Origin: Liolophura sinensis
Taxonomy: Eukaryota; Mollusca; Polyplacophora; Chitonida; Chitonidae
Direction of reading: 5' to 3'
DNA: 64,000 nucleotides
Assembly (NCBI RefSeq): GCF_032854445.1
Contig: NC_088300.1
Coordinates: forward strand, 42,711,682 to 42,775,681
The notes beneath the pieces are model-generated. The model searched no databases. It was not told where the DNA came from and worked only from the letters and a program-made list of their open reading frames with translations. Positions 36,723 through 49,360 of this stretch are shown here, piece after piece. Position 1 is the first letter of the stretch; the number at the start of each line of letters is the position of its first letter. Both the position numbers and the translations under genes were made by a program.

Positions 36723-37907
36723 GAAACCAGGAGTAGAATTTATATAAAATATATGAACCAGCTTGTAAGTATAGAATAAAAGGATCCGGGAAAAGGTAAT
36801 ATGTATCGAAGAGTATAGTTTGGGAAAATGAAAAGAGATATGCCAAAAGGACGCATATTTTATATTATGATTTGGGAAAATAAAAAAAAATATGCCAAAA
36901 AGACGCATATTTTATATTTTTAATATCCCATCTATTTTATGCATATTTCCCGCTAATAGTCGTCAATATTCTGCAATGACGTCATCGATGAACATACTGG
37001 GAACGCGGGACCAGCTAAGCGTCCCCAATTCGATCTCTCCTCTCAACAGTTGTGACAGCTATAAACGTTGATGGCAACACAGCAGGCTACTTAATTTCTG
37101 GACTAATCACTGGGGCCTTAGGAAAACTGTAATTTAAAACAATTTTTACTCACCAAGAGAACTGAGAAGTTTTTTCGTACGTTTTTATTTGAACCAACAT
37201 TATTTATTCCATATTGAGAAATAAAAAACAAAACTTCCATGTATCCTTTACTTAAAGGGTACTTTTCCTGGACGCTTGTAAAGCCATGAAGAATTATCAG
37301 ACATTTGAATGTGTGCTATTGACAAATGCATAACACAGAAACACATCCATATCTATATAGTATGACAGGCTTGGTCATCAATATATTTCACTAGAACTAA
37401 CGGGCAATGTGCATGATGAGTGATTTGAACGACTGCAATTAACTGATTAATACGTGCCTCTATTCCCTGCTCCTTTGTCAGCATATTGCCTTTCCACTAC
37501 ACTTTGTTAAATATCACATAGTGTATGCACTTACCGGAAATTAACTGCCAAGACATCGGTGACATCTTATACAAATATCTGTATAGCTACATAGGCTGTA
37601 TTGCTTCAGTGAATGTTATAAGTGTACCAGTTGCCGCCAACTCATCCGTTCTTTGGTTCTCTGTTGTTCTCTTATAGAAAAGCAAAACAAAAGTCTGTCT
37701 TACTGACTAGTACGAAAGGAAGAGAGGTAGCATCTGTAATACACTTTATATCTGGGTTCCAAATTAGTCGTATGTGTGAAGCATTTTCTATGAGAACAAT
37801 TCTCTATATACGTGAACGTCACGACGGTGTATTTACACAGTTCTACAACAGCAACTATACTGGACAAATTTAGTTAAATTCACTCAAAGTATCTACTATT
37901 TTCCGTG

Positions 37908-40900
37908 ATGGCTACTCAGAAACAACCGTATCTAAAACTTACACATCCTCCTACTCCTGATCGCTTAAATCTGCTTGTGTTTGGATTATTTTTGATTCTC
38001 TTTATGTCACCTGTACAAGGTAAGAGACGTTATTTACACTTTGACATTGCCAGAGTGAATTGTTCTGAACAACATGGTTTCTTCTTTAGAATAACATTGG
38101 CTTTCCTGGACACGTAAACCTACGTACATACCCTGCTCTAATGGTCTGGAATGAGTTAACTGATTTATTTGATGTTTATGCTTGTTGTTTGTTTATAAAC
38201 TAAGTTTTCTGAAACATCGACCTGATTTGTAGATTTTCCTCTAATGTACACCAGGGTCCGCTTGAACAACGCCCACTTAACGTTACGAGCACGTAACTGC
38301 CGTGGTAACCAGCAATGTAGACATCACTTTATTTTTTACTTATTTGATTGGTGTTTTACGCCTTACTCAAAAATATTTCACGTATATGACGGCGGTCAGC
38401 ATTATGGTGGGTAGAAACCGGGCAGTGCCCGGGGAAAACCCACGCCCATCCGCACATTGCTAAAGACCTTCCCACATACGGCCGGAAAGGTAGCCCACAT
38501 GAGCTGAACTCACAGCGACAGCATTTGTGAGAGGCTCGTGGGTCATTACTCTGCGCTATCGCGCTAACCAACTGAGCCACGGAGGCCCTTGTAGACATTA
38601 CGTCCCCATGTTTGTGGGCTTCGTACAAATGTACAAGGAGAGTCTCGCCATGTAATTTAATGCTTCTATACTTTGGTCATCCCTGTGCATCTAACTTATT
38701 CCTTTATATAATAGCGACTGACATTGTTTAGGTTGCCCACCAAACTGGTCGCCGTGTGTGAATAGTTGTTTCTTGGCTGTCAGGGCTAAGGTGGGCTTCG
38801 AGGAAGCCCGTGTCCAATGCAATGATCAAGACGGAGAACTGGCAATAATAACGTCCACAAATGAAGACGTGTGTGTCCAGTCACTGGTGTAAGTTCTTTA
38901 TAATATTATGTTGTTATATTTTTAAAAACGCTATAAAATTAAGCCCTTCAATCACTCGCTGAGCTGAATTAATCAGTACGTTGGTAAATTCTTTATTAGG
39001 TATTCCTTATTTATTGAATTACTTGTTGCATAAAGCCATGCTCAAGCATTTTTCACATGTACTGGTCAATTTATGGGTGGAGGAAACCGCAGTGCCCTAT
39101 CTTTGGCAAGTTACTGGCAAACTTTCCCAAATGTGCCGTACAATAAATTGGTTGAAGATAAGTGCATATTTTTCAGGGAACATGAGATTGCTCTAAAACC
39201 CACTCGAGTGTCGTTGACCTTGCATTATCACCAAAAGTATACTATGTCATATTTAACAAACCACAAAGAGTGAGAGCGCTTTAAATTTTATTTATTTATT
39301 TGATTGGTGTTTTACGCCGTACTCAAGAATATTTCACTTATACGACGGCGGCCAGCATTATGGTGGGAGGAAACCGGGCAGAGCCCTGGGGAAACCCACG
39401 ACCATCCGCAGGTTGCTGACAGACCATCCCACGTACAGCCGGAGAGGAAGCCAGCATGAGAAGAGCGCTTTGAACCCTAACAATCGGTGGCCTAGTGATT
39501 GGAAGGTATCTTACAGCTTAACTCTCTTGAAAGGCTTCTTTTAGCTTATTTCTTTTGAAAAGGCTTCTTGTAGCTTCTCTATTGAAAAGGCTTCTTACAG
39601 TTTAACTCTCTTGAAAGACTTCTTATAGCTTTCAAACTGGTGATGTGAATCGAATACAGCAGTTTAAACTCTATTTGAATTCAACATTCTGTTTCAATTT
39701 CCATTCGTGGCAGGAACCTCTACACAACTCACAATGTCGGGTTAGTTGAGCTGACAATTGAACCAGCTCGCTATTGGGTGAAAATGTAATGTGACTCGTT
39801 CTTTGCAAAAAATTTCTACCCTATGGGTAACAGCCTATCTGATGTAGTTTTGGAAGCTGATACCGAATATGCAAATTCTGGAAAACCGGATGTGACATCT
39901 CCGAAATCGGAAGTAGGTATTTCTTCTTAGCAAATGAAGCTAGAGGCGCTAACATCATCACAATGCAAGGAAACAAATTGTACATAGCTAAAGATGTCGT
40001 TTGCAAACCGGAAGTATCACATTTCAAAGAAAATTCTAAATTGAAAAACTTCTTTAACGAAAACGGAAAGGCAGAAATGGGTAATACTTTGGTATGCAGT
40101 AGAGCGGGGCCAGTATTTATAAAGCCACTTAAAACTCAAGTCACAAACTGTAAGTGCTTAAAACGCTAAACTCAGAACGGAAGATAACTCAAATTGTGAT
40201 TAGTACATTGTTCAGCAGTAAAGAATCCGTGTTTAAACTTTTTAGAGCAAAGCATTTCATTTGCAGCTGTGTTTGAATTTTTGATTTAAACCTTAAGAGG
40301 TTTGATTCATATGAGCGATAAACTGTAAGCTGAAAATCGGTTATGAAAAGGGTTATGTATTTGATCGTACCATCGGTGCCCACGATACCATCGCTTCGTG
40401 CCATCGCTTCGCCTCATCGTGCCGTCGCTTCATGCCATCGCCGGGCGATGGAACGATGCTACGATGATAGCCTTATCCGGCTTCCATAGCTATGTATGTG
40501 ATGTACGTAATGCTGAAAATCGTTCACCTTGTGTTAACAACACAGGACTTGCAGTCCCTCAAAAATTGCCCCCAATAGTCGATTTACTGCATTTTGCACG
40601 TTTACAAATACATGCTATATGGTGTACATACCATGCATTGATGGATAGGTAAAATATACGCTTTATGTTCTTTTTCAATGTATGGATGAAAGTCATAAGA
40701 TGGACATGATAGATACTGCCTCTGTGTAGCTGATATGATGTTCAAGTCATATACACCAATAGGGTGTATACAATGCTAAACTTACTTCTTGGTAATAAAG
40801 TAAAGACATGGAGGTGTTTGGAGATAACAGTTGTCGGTATTTCGTCAATTATCATGTCCAAGGTAAATGGTTAGCATTTATTAACAAATGGAGTGCTTTT

Positions 40901-43900
40901 AAAACAACGGGACAAATTGAAGAAGAGCTTATTATTGTGTTTATCACTCTATACGTAAACATACACATCACCAGAATGCAAGTTTTACGCCTTCATCACA
41001 TCACATATGTTTGAGCAGATACAAGAAGATTGAATAAGTGCATCTGTCAAGTTAGTAATATATTTTGCAGAGTAAACGAAAACAACAACAGGCCAAGTTG
41101 GATAGGAATGAAGAACGGACCGAACGGACCATACTGGGTAGACAACACCCAAGTTATATACAGAAACTTCAAAGACAACCCTCCGACAGGTGAAAATCTA
41201 AGACTAAGCTTTCTTATCTTAAATCCCAACAAATCTGGTATAGTGCCAGAAATCTGCCTTTCTATTAAATTCATAATATGTACAAACTGTATGAAACTAT
41301 TTTAAGATCTAATCATCTGAAGCCCCACCGTATCTGTCTGAAGTTTTGCCACAAAAGTTTCACGAAAACGTCAACCTTTACCAGGTCCATGTTGAGATAG
41401 CTGTGATTCTTTCAAACTCCATACATTATTCACTGAGGGTTCTCCATAGATATCCCTAGGTCACCAAATCTCTTGTTCTCTTGCACACTGGTTGAATTTT
41501 CACTTATACAATGGCTGATAAGCTTTATGTTTGAAGGTAACCGAAGTGGACAGGTTAAACCACCGACCCTTGGCAAGTCACTGACGAAGTTGTGACACAT
41601 ATTACGTACCAGTATGAACATCATATTGGCGTTCACTGGCTGAATTCGGGTTGTATAGAAACATTTGTTTCGTAAGAATCTTTATAAAGGAATCAGGACA
41701 AATGTCTACCATGTATTGTTACAGACCTTAGACGGGAAATCGAGAAAAAATAGCTTCGCGGACAAAAGACATTGTCGAAAAAATATATTTATGGTAAAGC
41801 CAAGATCATACTAGCAAGTGAACTGGGCCGATTCCACAAAGTCGTTTCTGACTTAAGTAAAAATTTAACTTCTCTTTACGATGCTTAGTTTTTTGTACTG
41901 GAAGTTGAAATACGGGCACGTTTGCCCTACGATAACACTGATGAAGTGGACAAAATGTTAATTTCTAAACCAAGATTGTATTTTCAAATTTTGACTTAAG
42001 TCAGAACATGAATCGTCCCCTGAGGCTTTAGCGGATGAGCTTAAGAATGAAAACAATTCTGTACAGATAGTTGTTTGAAATTACTGTACTACATAGTTAC
42101 GCAATATGTACTTGGATACAAGAAATTCCAAACGTATGTAGGGAACAGCGATTGTTTTCTTTAATACAATGTGTGATTTTTTGTCAGGTGACTGTTTTGC
42201 AGTTGGGAATCTTAATGATGGAAATATGTGGGTCGGAGAAAGGTGTGACTTCAAGTTTGCATTTGTTTGCAAGGAAAAGAAAGGTGATATATTGTTCGAG
42301 TAAATACAATATAGTTTACATTTCATTTCATGTATTTTTGTTTGTGTTCCGATTGGTTAGGGTATTTGTCGATCTGTTACAAGGGATATGAGTTCAAACC
42401 TGCCTTGGACACGGGATTTGTTGATAATCCCTCATTCGTGGCTTGAAATAAAAATCAAATAAATAAATCAATAAATAAATATTCCTGCTCGGAGTGGGGA
42501 CTCCCAGCTAAGTAAATCCTAGTAAGTCTAAACTCTCTAGACTGTTGTTTGATGGTACGTTTGATGGTATGTATTACCAATGCATTGCCAGAGAACAATG
42601 GCTGTCTAAGCTTCGACACGAGCCGGCACTGTGCTGACAAAATAGTCCATTTCTATGAACATTGCATGCATTAGCTTTTATCTGTTACAATTTTACAAGT
42701 CACGCCGCTTTGCACACCCAGCAGTCTCACCGTCAGCATATAAATTCAAATTCAATAAATTAATTGATTACACTAATGCTTTCTATTAGCCTGAAAATCT
42801 AAATACCCCTGACGTTGTCTCGTTTGAATTATTATGAAATCAATACATTTTCAGGCAGAAAAAATTGGCACTGAATCAGCAGCGTGGGGAATTTGGTACG
42901 AAGAATACAAGAAAATTGATTTGTTGGAAAGTGTCAATCAGTCAAATGACGATGTATTTATTTATTTGATTGGTGTTTATACGCCGCACTCTAGACTATT
43001 TCACTTATACGACGGCGGCCAGCATCATGATGGGAGAAACCGGGCAGAACCCGGGGGAGCCCCACGACCATCCGCAAGTTGCTGATCTTCCCACTTACGG
43101 CCGGAGAGGAAGCCAGTGCATGGGCCTGCTATGTCGTCTTGTGGCAAGATAAGTCCCACAGCACTGAAGTATCATCCCGGATAACACCTGTCATGACTCA
43201 CATTATGACTCTCACATTATCGTAACAACAGTTCAACCAGTCATGAGTCCTTGTTCTAACTTCCTTTGAAAGTCTTTGATATGGCCCAACCCAGTGTTGA
43301 AATAGACTGTATAACATCATACACTTCTCACGTATAAACCCTTGGTCTAGTGGTTATGCTTGCCTTTCAATCGCTGGGACACACGAGTTGCGGGTTCAAA
43401 GCCGACCTTGGGTACGGTATTTGCAGATAACCGCGCTTTCAATACTTGTGGGATCTTCGTCGACGACGCTTGAATGGCATTTGAGCTCTCACATTCGTTA
43501 AAGACCACTTGTACTCTACCAGTAACTGTGCATAACATGTGGAAGGCTCCATCAGTGCCAGATGTGGGTGGTTTACCGCTAAACGTCCCAAGATTTCTTC
43601 CAAACATACTATTGCAGTCTTAAAATGCATTATTTCTAATAATTTATCTTTATCCAGCTGAGCGTGGTAATTAATTTATAATTAACTTTTAGCCTTGACT
43701 GTGTCTACGCCTGAGGATTCTACCACTGATGTCCTCAAAACGACTACCATAGCTTCAGACGACCACAGCACAGTTCCTATGCATGGTCCCACCGCCACAC
43801 CACAATGGTTGGTCAACGCCACCCCAACAGATAATACCTGGAAGTATAATACAGAGAAGAGCACTGTCACAAGCACTGACAATGATGTTCGTACTTCCAC

Positions 43901-45866
43901 AGCGGAACATGAGAATACAAACATGAATGGATCTGTGACTACTGGCCCTGGTCAACCCACGACAATAAACTTTCTGGATGAAAGTAGTTCACAACTCAGT
44001 ACCGAGCACTCTAGTACTAATCCGAAGAAAGAAAAATCAACAAGTAGTGGTGACAGCGAAGACCGTATTACTACGGTATCAGCAGACAGTGGTGACAGCG
44101 GAGACCGTATCACTACGGTATCAACAGATAATAGTGACAGTGAAGACCGTATCACTACGGTATCAGCAGATAGTGGTGACAACGGAAACAGCATCACTAC
44201 GGTATCAACAGATAGCAGTGACAGAGGAGACAGTATTACTACGGTATCAGCGGATAACAGTAAGGGCAGCGACGAAATCATCCCAATGTCAGTAGTCAAC
44301 AGTGACAGTAACATCACGGTATCAGTCAACAGTGATAGGGACGCCCATACCACTCTGGTATCGACAGTCAAAAATGACGGCGGTGGCCATACCAATACGG
44401 TATCAGCGGTTTACAATGATAGCAACGCAGTCAACTATACCGGCAGCGGCCATACCACTACGGTATCAGCGGCTAACAATGACAACGCAGGCGGTACCAC
44501 TCCGGTATCAGCAGCCAAGAGTGACGGCGGCGACCATACCACCCCGGTATCAGCCTCGGGTCAATTGCTAACAACTCTTAGCCAGAACTATCGTGAGTAT
44601 CATTATGATATAATGAATTTAAGCTTAGCAGGTGGTGATATTAGCCTGCTGCATCTATACAGTTGCTTAGCGAGCTAGCACAGCGTAATGACCCAGCCGC
44701 CTCTCACCAATGATGCTGCTGTGAGTTCAAGTCCAGCTCATGCTGAGCTTCCTCTCCGGCCGTACGTGGGAAGATCTGCCAGCAACCTGCGGATGGTGGT
44801 GAGTTTTCCCCGGGCTCTGCCCGGTTTCCTCCCACCATAATGCTTGTGTACGGCGTAAAACACAAATCAAACAAAAAAATAAAATACATCTACACATACC
44901 AGATAATTAATCTCTGGGTCTATTATTTGTTAATGTATTTATGGTTTTATTTCATATATCAAAATATTTCACTAATACAGGAAAACGGGCCAGGTAAGGG
45001 TTCAGACCCTGGCCTTGAAAAGGGAATTTGCACATTCCCCAGGTCTCACTGTTCCTGATGTTCACATGTGGAAAGTTCATGTGGGAAAAAATCGCCAGTA
45101 GAATGCTAAATGTCGCTGGTTTACAGTAGGGACTCCTCCATAAAATTGACCACCCTCGATTTTAAGTGTTTAAGAGTGGAATACGGGAATGAGTGCGTGG
45201 GGTAAACACACAGGTCAAAAGAGCTAAGAACTGGATTCAAGTCTGTTACCTTATTGAATAGGGCGCGGCGAGCTGAACGGTTTAGCGAATATGTACTCAA
45301 GTGTTGATCTACCAGTCCTTCATCTACACGTATAATGTGTTTCATTTTTATTCGCCGGGCTCCGTGGCCGAGGTGAGTAACATGCCAGCATGGCAAAATG
45401 ATCCAGGAGCCACTCACCAATGCGGTCGCTGTGAGTTTGTTCAGCTCATGGTGGCTTCCTCTCCGACCGTACTTGGGAAGATCTTGCAGCAACTTGCGGG
45501 TTATCGTTGATTTCTCTCGGCTCTGCCTGGTTTCATACCACCATAATATTGACCGCCGTCGTGTAAGTGAAATATTATAGAATATGGTGTAAAACACCAA
45601 TCAGATAAATAAATAAATAAATAAATATTTTTAGTACAGGTCTGTCCACATTTCTTTTGTTACTTAAAGGTATGCATGCTGTTACGAAGTTGAAATGGTC
45701 AGGAGTTGTCAAAAGTCTGCTAGAATGTTCCGCCATCTGTTGCAGCGGGAAGATTTGTGTCACTTTTCAGTACAACACAAGGAGTAAAATCTGTAGGATA
45801 CAAAGTCAGATTCCTCCGGACTATCCGTCAGACCGGCAGCTCGTTCTGGTGGCTGGCTTCTCGTAA
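37908..45866 (+). CDS. Secreted CTLD-mucin-PAN protein (lectin cluster gene 3)
   Basis: Six exons, 37908-38019, 38732-38888, 41071-41189, 42188-42283, 43693-44592 and 45670-45866, give 526 residues. Phases are 1-2-1-1-1. Residues 1-37 hold a signal-anchor-like leader (LLVFGLFLILFMSPVQ). The CTLD (about 38-161) shows GCPPNWSPCVNSCF, SWIGMKNG, YWVDN, GDCFAVG and FKFAFVCKEKK. Exon 5 is a single 900-base block rich in Thr, Ser, Asp and Val, with about 15-residue repeats around DRITTVSADS. It resembles a heavily O-glycosylated stalk and contains NAT, NIT and NYT sequons. The last exon is PAN/Apple-like (LLECSAICCSGKICVTFQY, KICRI) and ends in TAA. The stalk exactly replaces the TSP1 exon of genes 1 and 2. 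No canonical sugar-binding triplet is seen. A secreted or mucus-associated recognition role is inferred. Confidence 0.87.
38328..38589 (-). mobile_element. SINE family A, full length
   Basis: It reads head-first on minus: gggcctccgtggctcagttg at its 5' end, a full body and an (AAATA) tail. Target duplications tgtagacatcac (38316-38327) and tgtagacattac (38590-38601) differ by one base. It lies in intron 1 of lectin gene 3. Confidence 0.94.
39283..39461 (-). mobile_element. SINE family A, 5' truncated, perfect target duplication
   Basis: Tail and body are intact up to ctcatgctggcttcctctcc on minus, but the tRNA head is absent. Identical 10-base flanks agagcgcttt (39273-39282 and 39462-39471) show that the truncated form itself integrated. 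It lies in intron 2 of lectin gene 3. Confidence 0.94.
41510..41660 (-). mobile_element. SINE-like fragment, third type
   Basis: It shares the plus-strand phrase aaaccaccgacccttggcaa and then tcactgac with the element at 2120-2349. No tRNA head is visible here. It lies in intron 3 of lectin gene 3. Confidence 0.4.
42350..42480 (+). mobile_element. tRNA-like SINE fragment
   Basis: A Box-B-like gagttcaaacctg is followed by ccttggacacggg and an (AAATA) tail (caaataaataaatcaataaa). It starts about 70 bases after exon 4 of lectin gene 3. Confidence 0.45.
42953..43118 (-). mobile_element. SINE family A, 5' truncated
   Basis: Tail, body and ccggagaggaagccag are present. The tRNA head is absent and no clear target duplication is seen. 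It lies in intron 4 of lectin gene 3. Confidence 0.88.
43334..43412 (+). mobile_element. tRNA-like SINE head or tRNA relic
   Basis: The A box tggtctagtggttatg (43343 on) and B box gggttcaaagcc (43392-43403) have tRNA spacing. The stems are not convincingly paired, and the sequence runs on into ttgggtacggtatttgcag as SINEs do. I do not call a functional tRNA. Confidence 0.5.
44661..44884 (+). mobile_element. SINE family A copy
   Basis: The head is eroded (gttgcttagcgagctagcac), B box gagttcaagtccagc and body are present, and there is a deletion before gtgtacggcgtaaaacac. Near-duplicate flanks gcatctatac and acatctacac support insertion. It follows exon 5 of lectin gene 3 by 70 bases. Confidence 0.88.
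45355..45627 (+). mobile_element. SINE family A with a variant tRNA head
   Basis: The head reads ctccgtggccgaggtgagta, a Leu/Ser-like Box A, instead of ggctcagttgg. The body and tail are the usual ones. It lies immediately before the last exon of lectin gene 3, ending about 40 bases upstream of its acceptor. Confidence 0.88.
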
Positions 45867-46940
45867 GGAAACAAGTATGAATAATGAACAGCGATCCTTT
45901 TGGAATATTGAGAGTGGAAATTAAACAAATTGCACAGCTGTGACGAACGTGTGAGCCATGATATTTGTGGCACATTTAATGATACATTCGGGGGGAAAAC
46001 ATGTCCCAAGTTACAGCCTTGTACATGTACATGTATTACATGAATATTAGATACCCCCGGCATCAACAAAATACTCAGTTTCATTGGATAGCAAAGGCCA
46101 CGTGGAGGATGTGTGGTATATTCCCTGCAGTCGATGCCATATGCGTGGGCAGAATACATGAGGTTACTATCTTAGCATGCAAATAGTGCTGGAAGGAGTG
46201 AAAGTACCAATACATGCGTATGGACAGCATACTGAGATTATACACTAGAGTAGAAAAATGCCGATGTACCATATAATATATAATAACTGATGTAAGACGA
46301 GGGCTTACGTGTGTTAAAAGTGCTCAAAATAGATAAACAATGCGCAGTGGGTTCTTTTGGTAAAGGAGCATCCTGGGGGGTTTGGCTGGATGGCAGATAA
46401 TTTAAGCACGAGCACATCGACTTTTGTGTTTGGGCATTAATTAAACATTTCATTAAAAGTGGTGTGCTTACGTATTTGCTTAGCTATTAACTGAAATCCA
46501 TCTCATCCTGTTGGGTTATGTGCTTTAACAGTGATATGTTTTTATAATATCTAACTAAATATTCGTACAGTGTTGTCAATTCCTTTCGCTCTACAGGTTC
46601 ATCCTATCCTATATCACTATCCAGAGTGTCATATAGTGAAAGGAATCCCCTCCTATCTTTACTGTATGAGTAACAGGATTTATGCACTAACCCTTGTCGT
46701 ATACTATCCGGTAATTTATGGGATCTGTGAATATCTCTCCTATGTACCGTTTGAACAAAATAAACACATTTCGTCCTTGGCTAGGGTTCTCTAGAATTCT
46801 TTCATATATTTTTTGACAAGGGAAAAAGACATGTAACTTACTTCACCATGTATTAACGTAATCTATAAGAAAAAATGATGGTCTTTTGTTATATTCGGAA
46901 GCAGAATTAGATTTTCATCTCGTTTAGTTATCCTTACTCT
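45867..46940. other. Intergenic DNA between lectin gene 3 and EF-hand gene 1
   Basis: No repeat family or exon is recognised here. The two flanking genes converge, so both 3' UTRs must end in this stretch; I did not find a convincing AATAAA for either. Confidence 0.4.
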
Positions 46941-47561
46941 TCAGTGACAGCAACAGAAATATTTTCTCAGCCAAGGACAGCGTTTTGAGCGTTTGGATGG
47001 CGGGTAAAGCGTCTTACGGCTGAACATGAACGAGAAGTCCTCGTTGGGATTTCCGCCGAACCAGAATTCCTGCAAGGCTTGGATAAATTCCTGTCTGGTA
47101 ACCAAACCGTCTCTGTTGGTATCCAGGTTCCGGAACACGCTCTCCACGTAAAACTCGTCAGTGATACCATGGCAGCGGTAAAATAACTGCAGTTGTTCCG
47201 GTGTTACCTGACCATCCCTGTCAGAGTCTAACACATCAAACATGGCGCCCCACGTGCTGGCCATCGAGTGACGAGCGTTCACGTGCGGTGACATCATCAA
47301 TGTTGTAATGGACTCCACAAAGCTGTTCTCTGTCATGTTTTCAGTCTTCCTGCCGATCGTCTTTTCCATGACCCACCACCACCTTAGACAACTTTTACGG
47401 ACTTCCTCTGCATCCAGGTCTGACATGCCGGCCAGTTCGGCAAACCGCTTAGCCAGGGTTTCATAGTCGCGAAAACTAACCACTCCGTCACGATCAACGT
47501 CCAGAAACCGGAAGAAGTTTCGCCATTTGCCCTCCAAGTATGGAGAAGTTTCCATCTGCAT
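46941..47561 (-). CDS. Calexcitin/SCP-like EF-hand calcium-binding protein, paralogue 1
   Basis: An uninterrupted 206-residue frame. Three canonical EF-hand loops are visible: DVDRDGVVSFRD (about residues 21-32), DSDRDGQVTPEQ (about 111-122) and DTNRDGLVTRQE (about 145-156). The conserved tail FWFGGNPNEDFSFMF matches the WFG-DP-N pattern of sarcoplasmic calcium-binding and calexcitin-like proteins, which act as soluble calcium buffers or sensors. The C terminus is basic, then cysteine-rich (KYFCCCH, preceded by KRSKRCPW), suggesting lipidation and membrane contact; that is inference. The start at 47561 is favoured by position relative to the first EF-hand; a second ATG lies two codons in. A polypyrimidine tract and CAG at 47577-47579 mark a likely acceptor of a 5' UTR intron just upstream. 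The paralogue is at 63266-63907. Confidence 0.92.
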   Translation of the reverse strand: MQMETSPYLEGKWRNFFRFLDVDRDGVVSFRDYETLAKRFAELAGMSDLDAEEVRKSCLRWWWVMEKTIGRKTENMTENSFVESITTLMMSPHVNARHSMASTWGAMFDVLDSDRDGQVTPEQLQLFYRCHGITDEFYVESVFRNLDTNRDGLVTRQEFIQALQEFWFGGNPNEDFSFMFSRKTLYPPSKRSKRCPWLRKYFCCCH

Positions 47562-47894
47562 GTTGCTTTATTTTCTCTGAAAAAAAAAATATGTACATCA
47601 GTCCAAATGTTGAAATCTATAGCCAGAAGGCTAAGATGAGAAGAAGATAACTTATTTATAAATAAACAAAGAAATAACTGAAAATCATCCATTCATAAAT
47701 TAAAAGGCCCACACCAGTTACTCCACAGCCATTCTTCCTATTCGTTGGATTACACTATTCCTGTATGTAGCTATTGCTACCAGGCCTAATTGTAATATGT
47801 ATGCATTGCACTGTCGCAATTGTTTAGCATGCCATTTCACACAATTCATGTTGTATAGCAAAGTCATTAATATAATTAAAGGCGTACAGCTTAT

Positions 47895-48040
47895 AGAGTA
47901 TGACCAGAACAACGGCGACAGTGTGACAGCTGGCAAATGGTCACACGTATCCCGCGAAATACGACTTGTCAGTTTACTTCAGTCAGGGTTTTATTCTAAC
48001 TGTTCATGCAAATGCATAGACACGATGCAAAAAGGCAAAT
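47895..48040 (+). repeat. Dispersed repeat D, copy 2
   Basis: It contains gacagtgtgacagctggcaa, atggtcacacgtatcccgcg and tttattctaactgttcatgc, shared with the other D copies. Confidence 0.65.
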
Positions 48041-48221
48041 GTCAACAATGTCATCCATACCATACATGACAGACACCAATGTCAGCAAATGTCATTCAAC
48101 ACATTGTTAAGGACACCGTGGTCATGCCATCCAACTTGTCACGTAAGGCAATGCATACAAGTACATAGTCTCCACAGCATAACATGTATTCCACTCATAC
48201 TAAACTATGGTGACAAAAACA

Positions 48222-48290
48222 ACAGGTCAATACCCCTTAGACCAGACTAAGTGCCAACAGGTCGATACCCCTTAGACCAGACTAAGTGCC
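48222..48290. repeat. 35-base tandem duplication
   Basis: The phrase caacaggtcaatacccctta plus gaccagactaagtgc occurs twice in direct succession with one base changed. Confidence 0.9.
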
Positions 48291-48993
48291 TCATTGGATA
48301 TTAGCACCTTGGGTAAATTCTTATGTGGCACTATGATTATCATAAGACATTATTTATTATATTTAATAAACTAGGAAACCATATCCAATGTTGAATCCAC
48401 CTGTGGCTGGTTTGGCTGCGGCTTTAAGTTAGAAGTTTTGACATGTGCCAGGCAAAGGGCGTGATTTCCTCAATCCATTAACCGTACTTTCGTCAAAAGA
48501 TTCCTATACCGCGACATAAGTAAATACTTAGGCTATCTTCAGAACATTAGGCTATATATAGGTTGATCGGATGGCCTGCAGTTTTTAGCTGATTGTTGGG
48601 GGACAGATGAATCAGGTCTGAATCCTATTCACCTGTACATATTCCACATGTTGACGCCCCAGGGCGGAGACAGTCACAAACAATGCCAGCAAACCCGAAC
48701 GACACTAGCGCAAATGTCCACCGACTTAAAATGTACGTCAAACCAGTGCTTGTTCCAGATCGCTGGTTCAGTGTGTTAAAAACCCTCTTTCTTTTCTATG
48801 TTCGTTTTATGATCTATTTATTTTTGGGGGGAGTGGGGGAGCTGTATCAAGCGGCAAATGCTGAGTATTTTCTAAAGGGCTAGAAAGGCCTAAACCTGTA
48901 TCTCTCAAAGAGAAGTGAGATTGGTATGCATAACCTTTAAAGCAGCTATACGTTTATATTTCTTTTATGGCGTGAAAAAACACATCTTGTCGT

Positions 48994-48996
<3 letters not shown>

Positions 48997-49075
<79 letters not shown>
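48997..49075. repeat. (TA)n microsatellite
   Basis: About 79 bases of pure TA. Confidence 0.98.
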
Positions 49076-49076
<1 letters not shown>

Positions 49077-49226
49077 CTGAAATAGTATAGGTGTACCTGT
49101 GCTATAGGTGTGCTATAGTATAGGTGTACCTGTGCTAAACCCAAACCCAACAACATCTTGAGATGAAATTCAACCCATCACAGCACTAGGTAAACGCAAA
49201 CAAAACCGTTTTCTGTTATATACACC

Positions 49227-49360
49227 GGCCGTAAGTGGGAAGACCTCGTGGGTTTCCCCCGGGCACTGCCCGATTTCCTTCCACCATAATGCTGGTCGCA
49301 GTCGTATAAGTAAAATATTCTTGAGTACGGCGTAAAACACCAATCAAATAAATAAATATA
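49227..49360 (+). mobile_element. SINE family A, 5' truncated, perfect target duplication
   Basis: It starts inside the body (ggccgtaagtgggaag) and ends in the (AAATA)n tail. Identical flanks atatacacc at 49218-49226 and 49361-49369 show integration of the truncated form. Confidence 0.9.

Noticed and set aside
43334..43412. Functional tRNA gene
   Set aside because: A and B boxes are recognisable, but stem pairing is poor and the sequence continues like a SINE. The same applies to 16215-16297 and 2270-2349.
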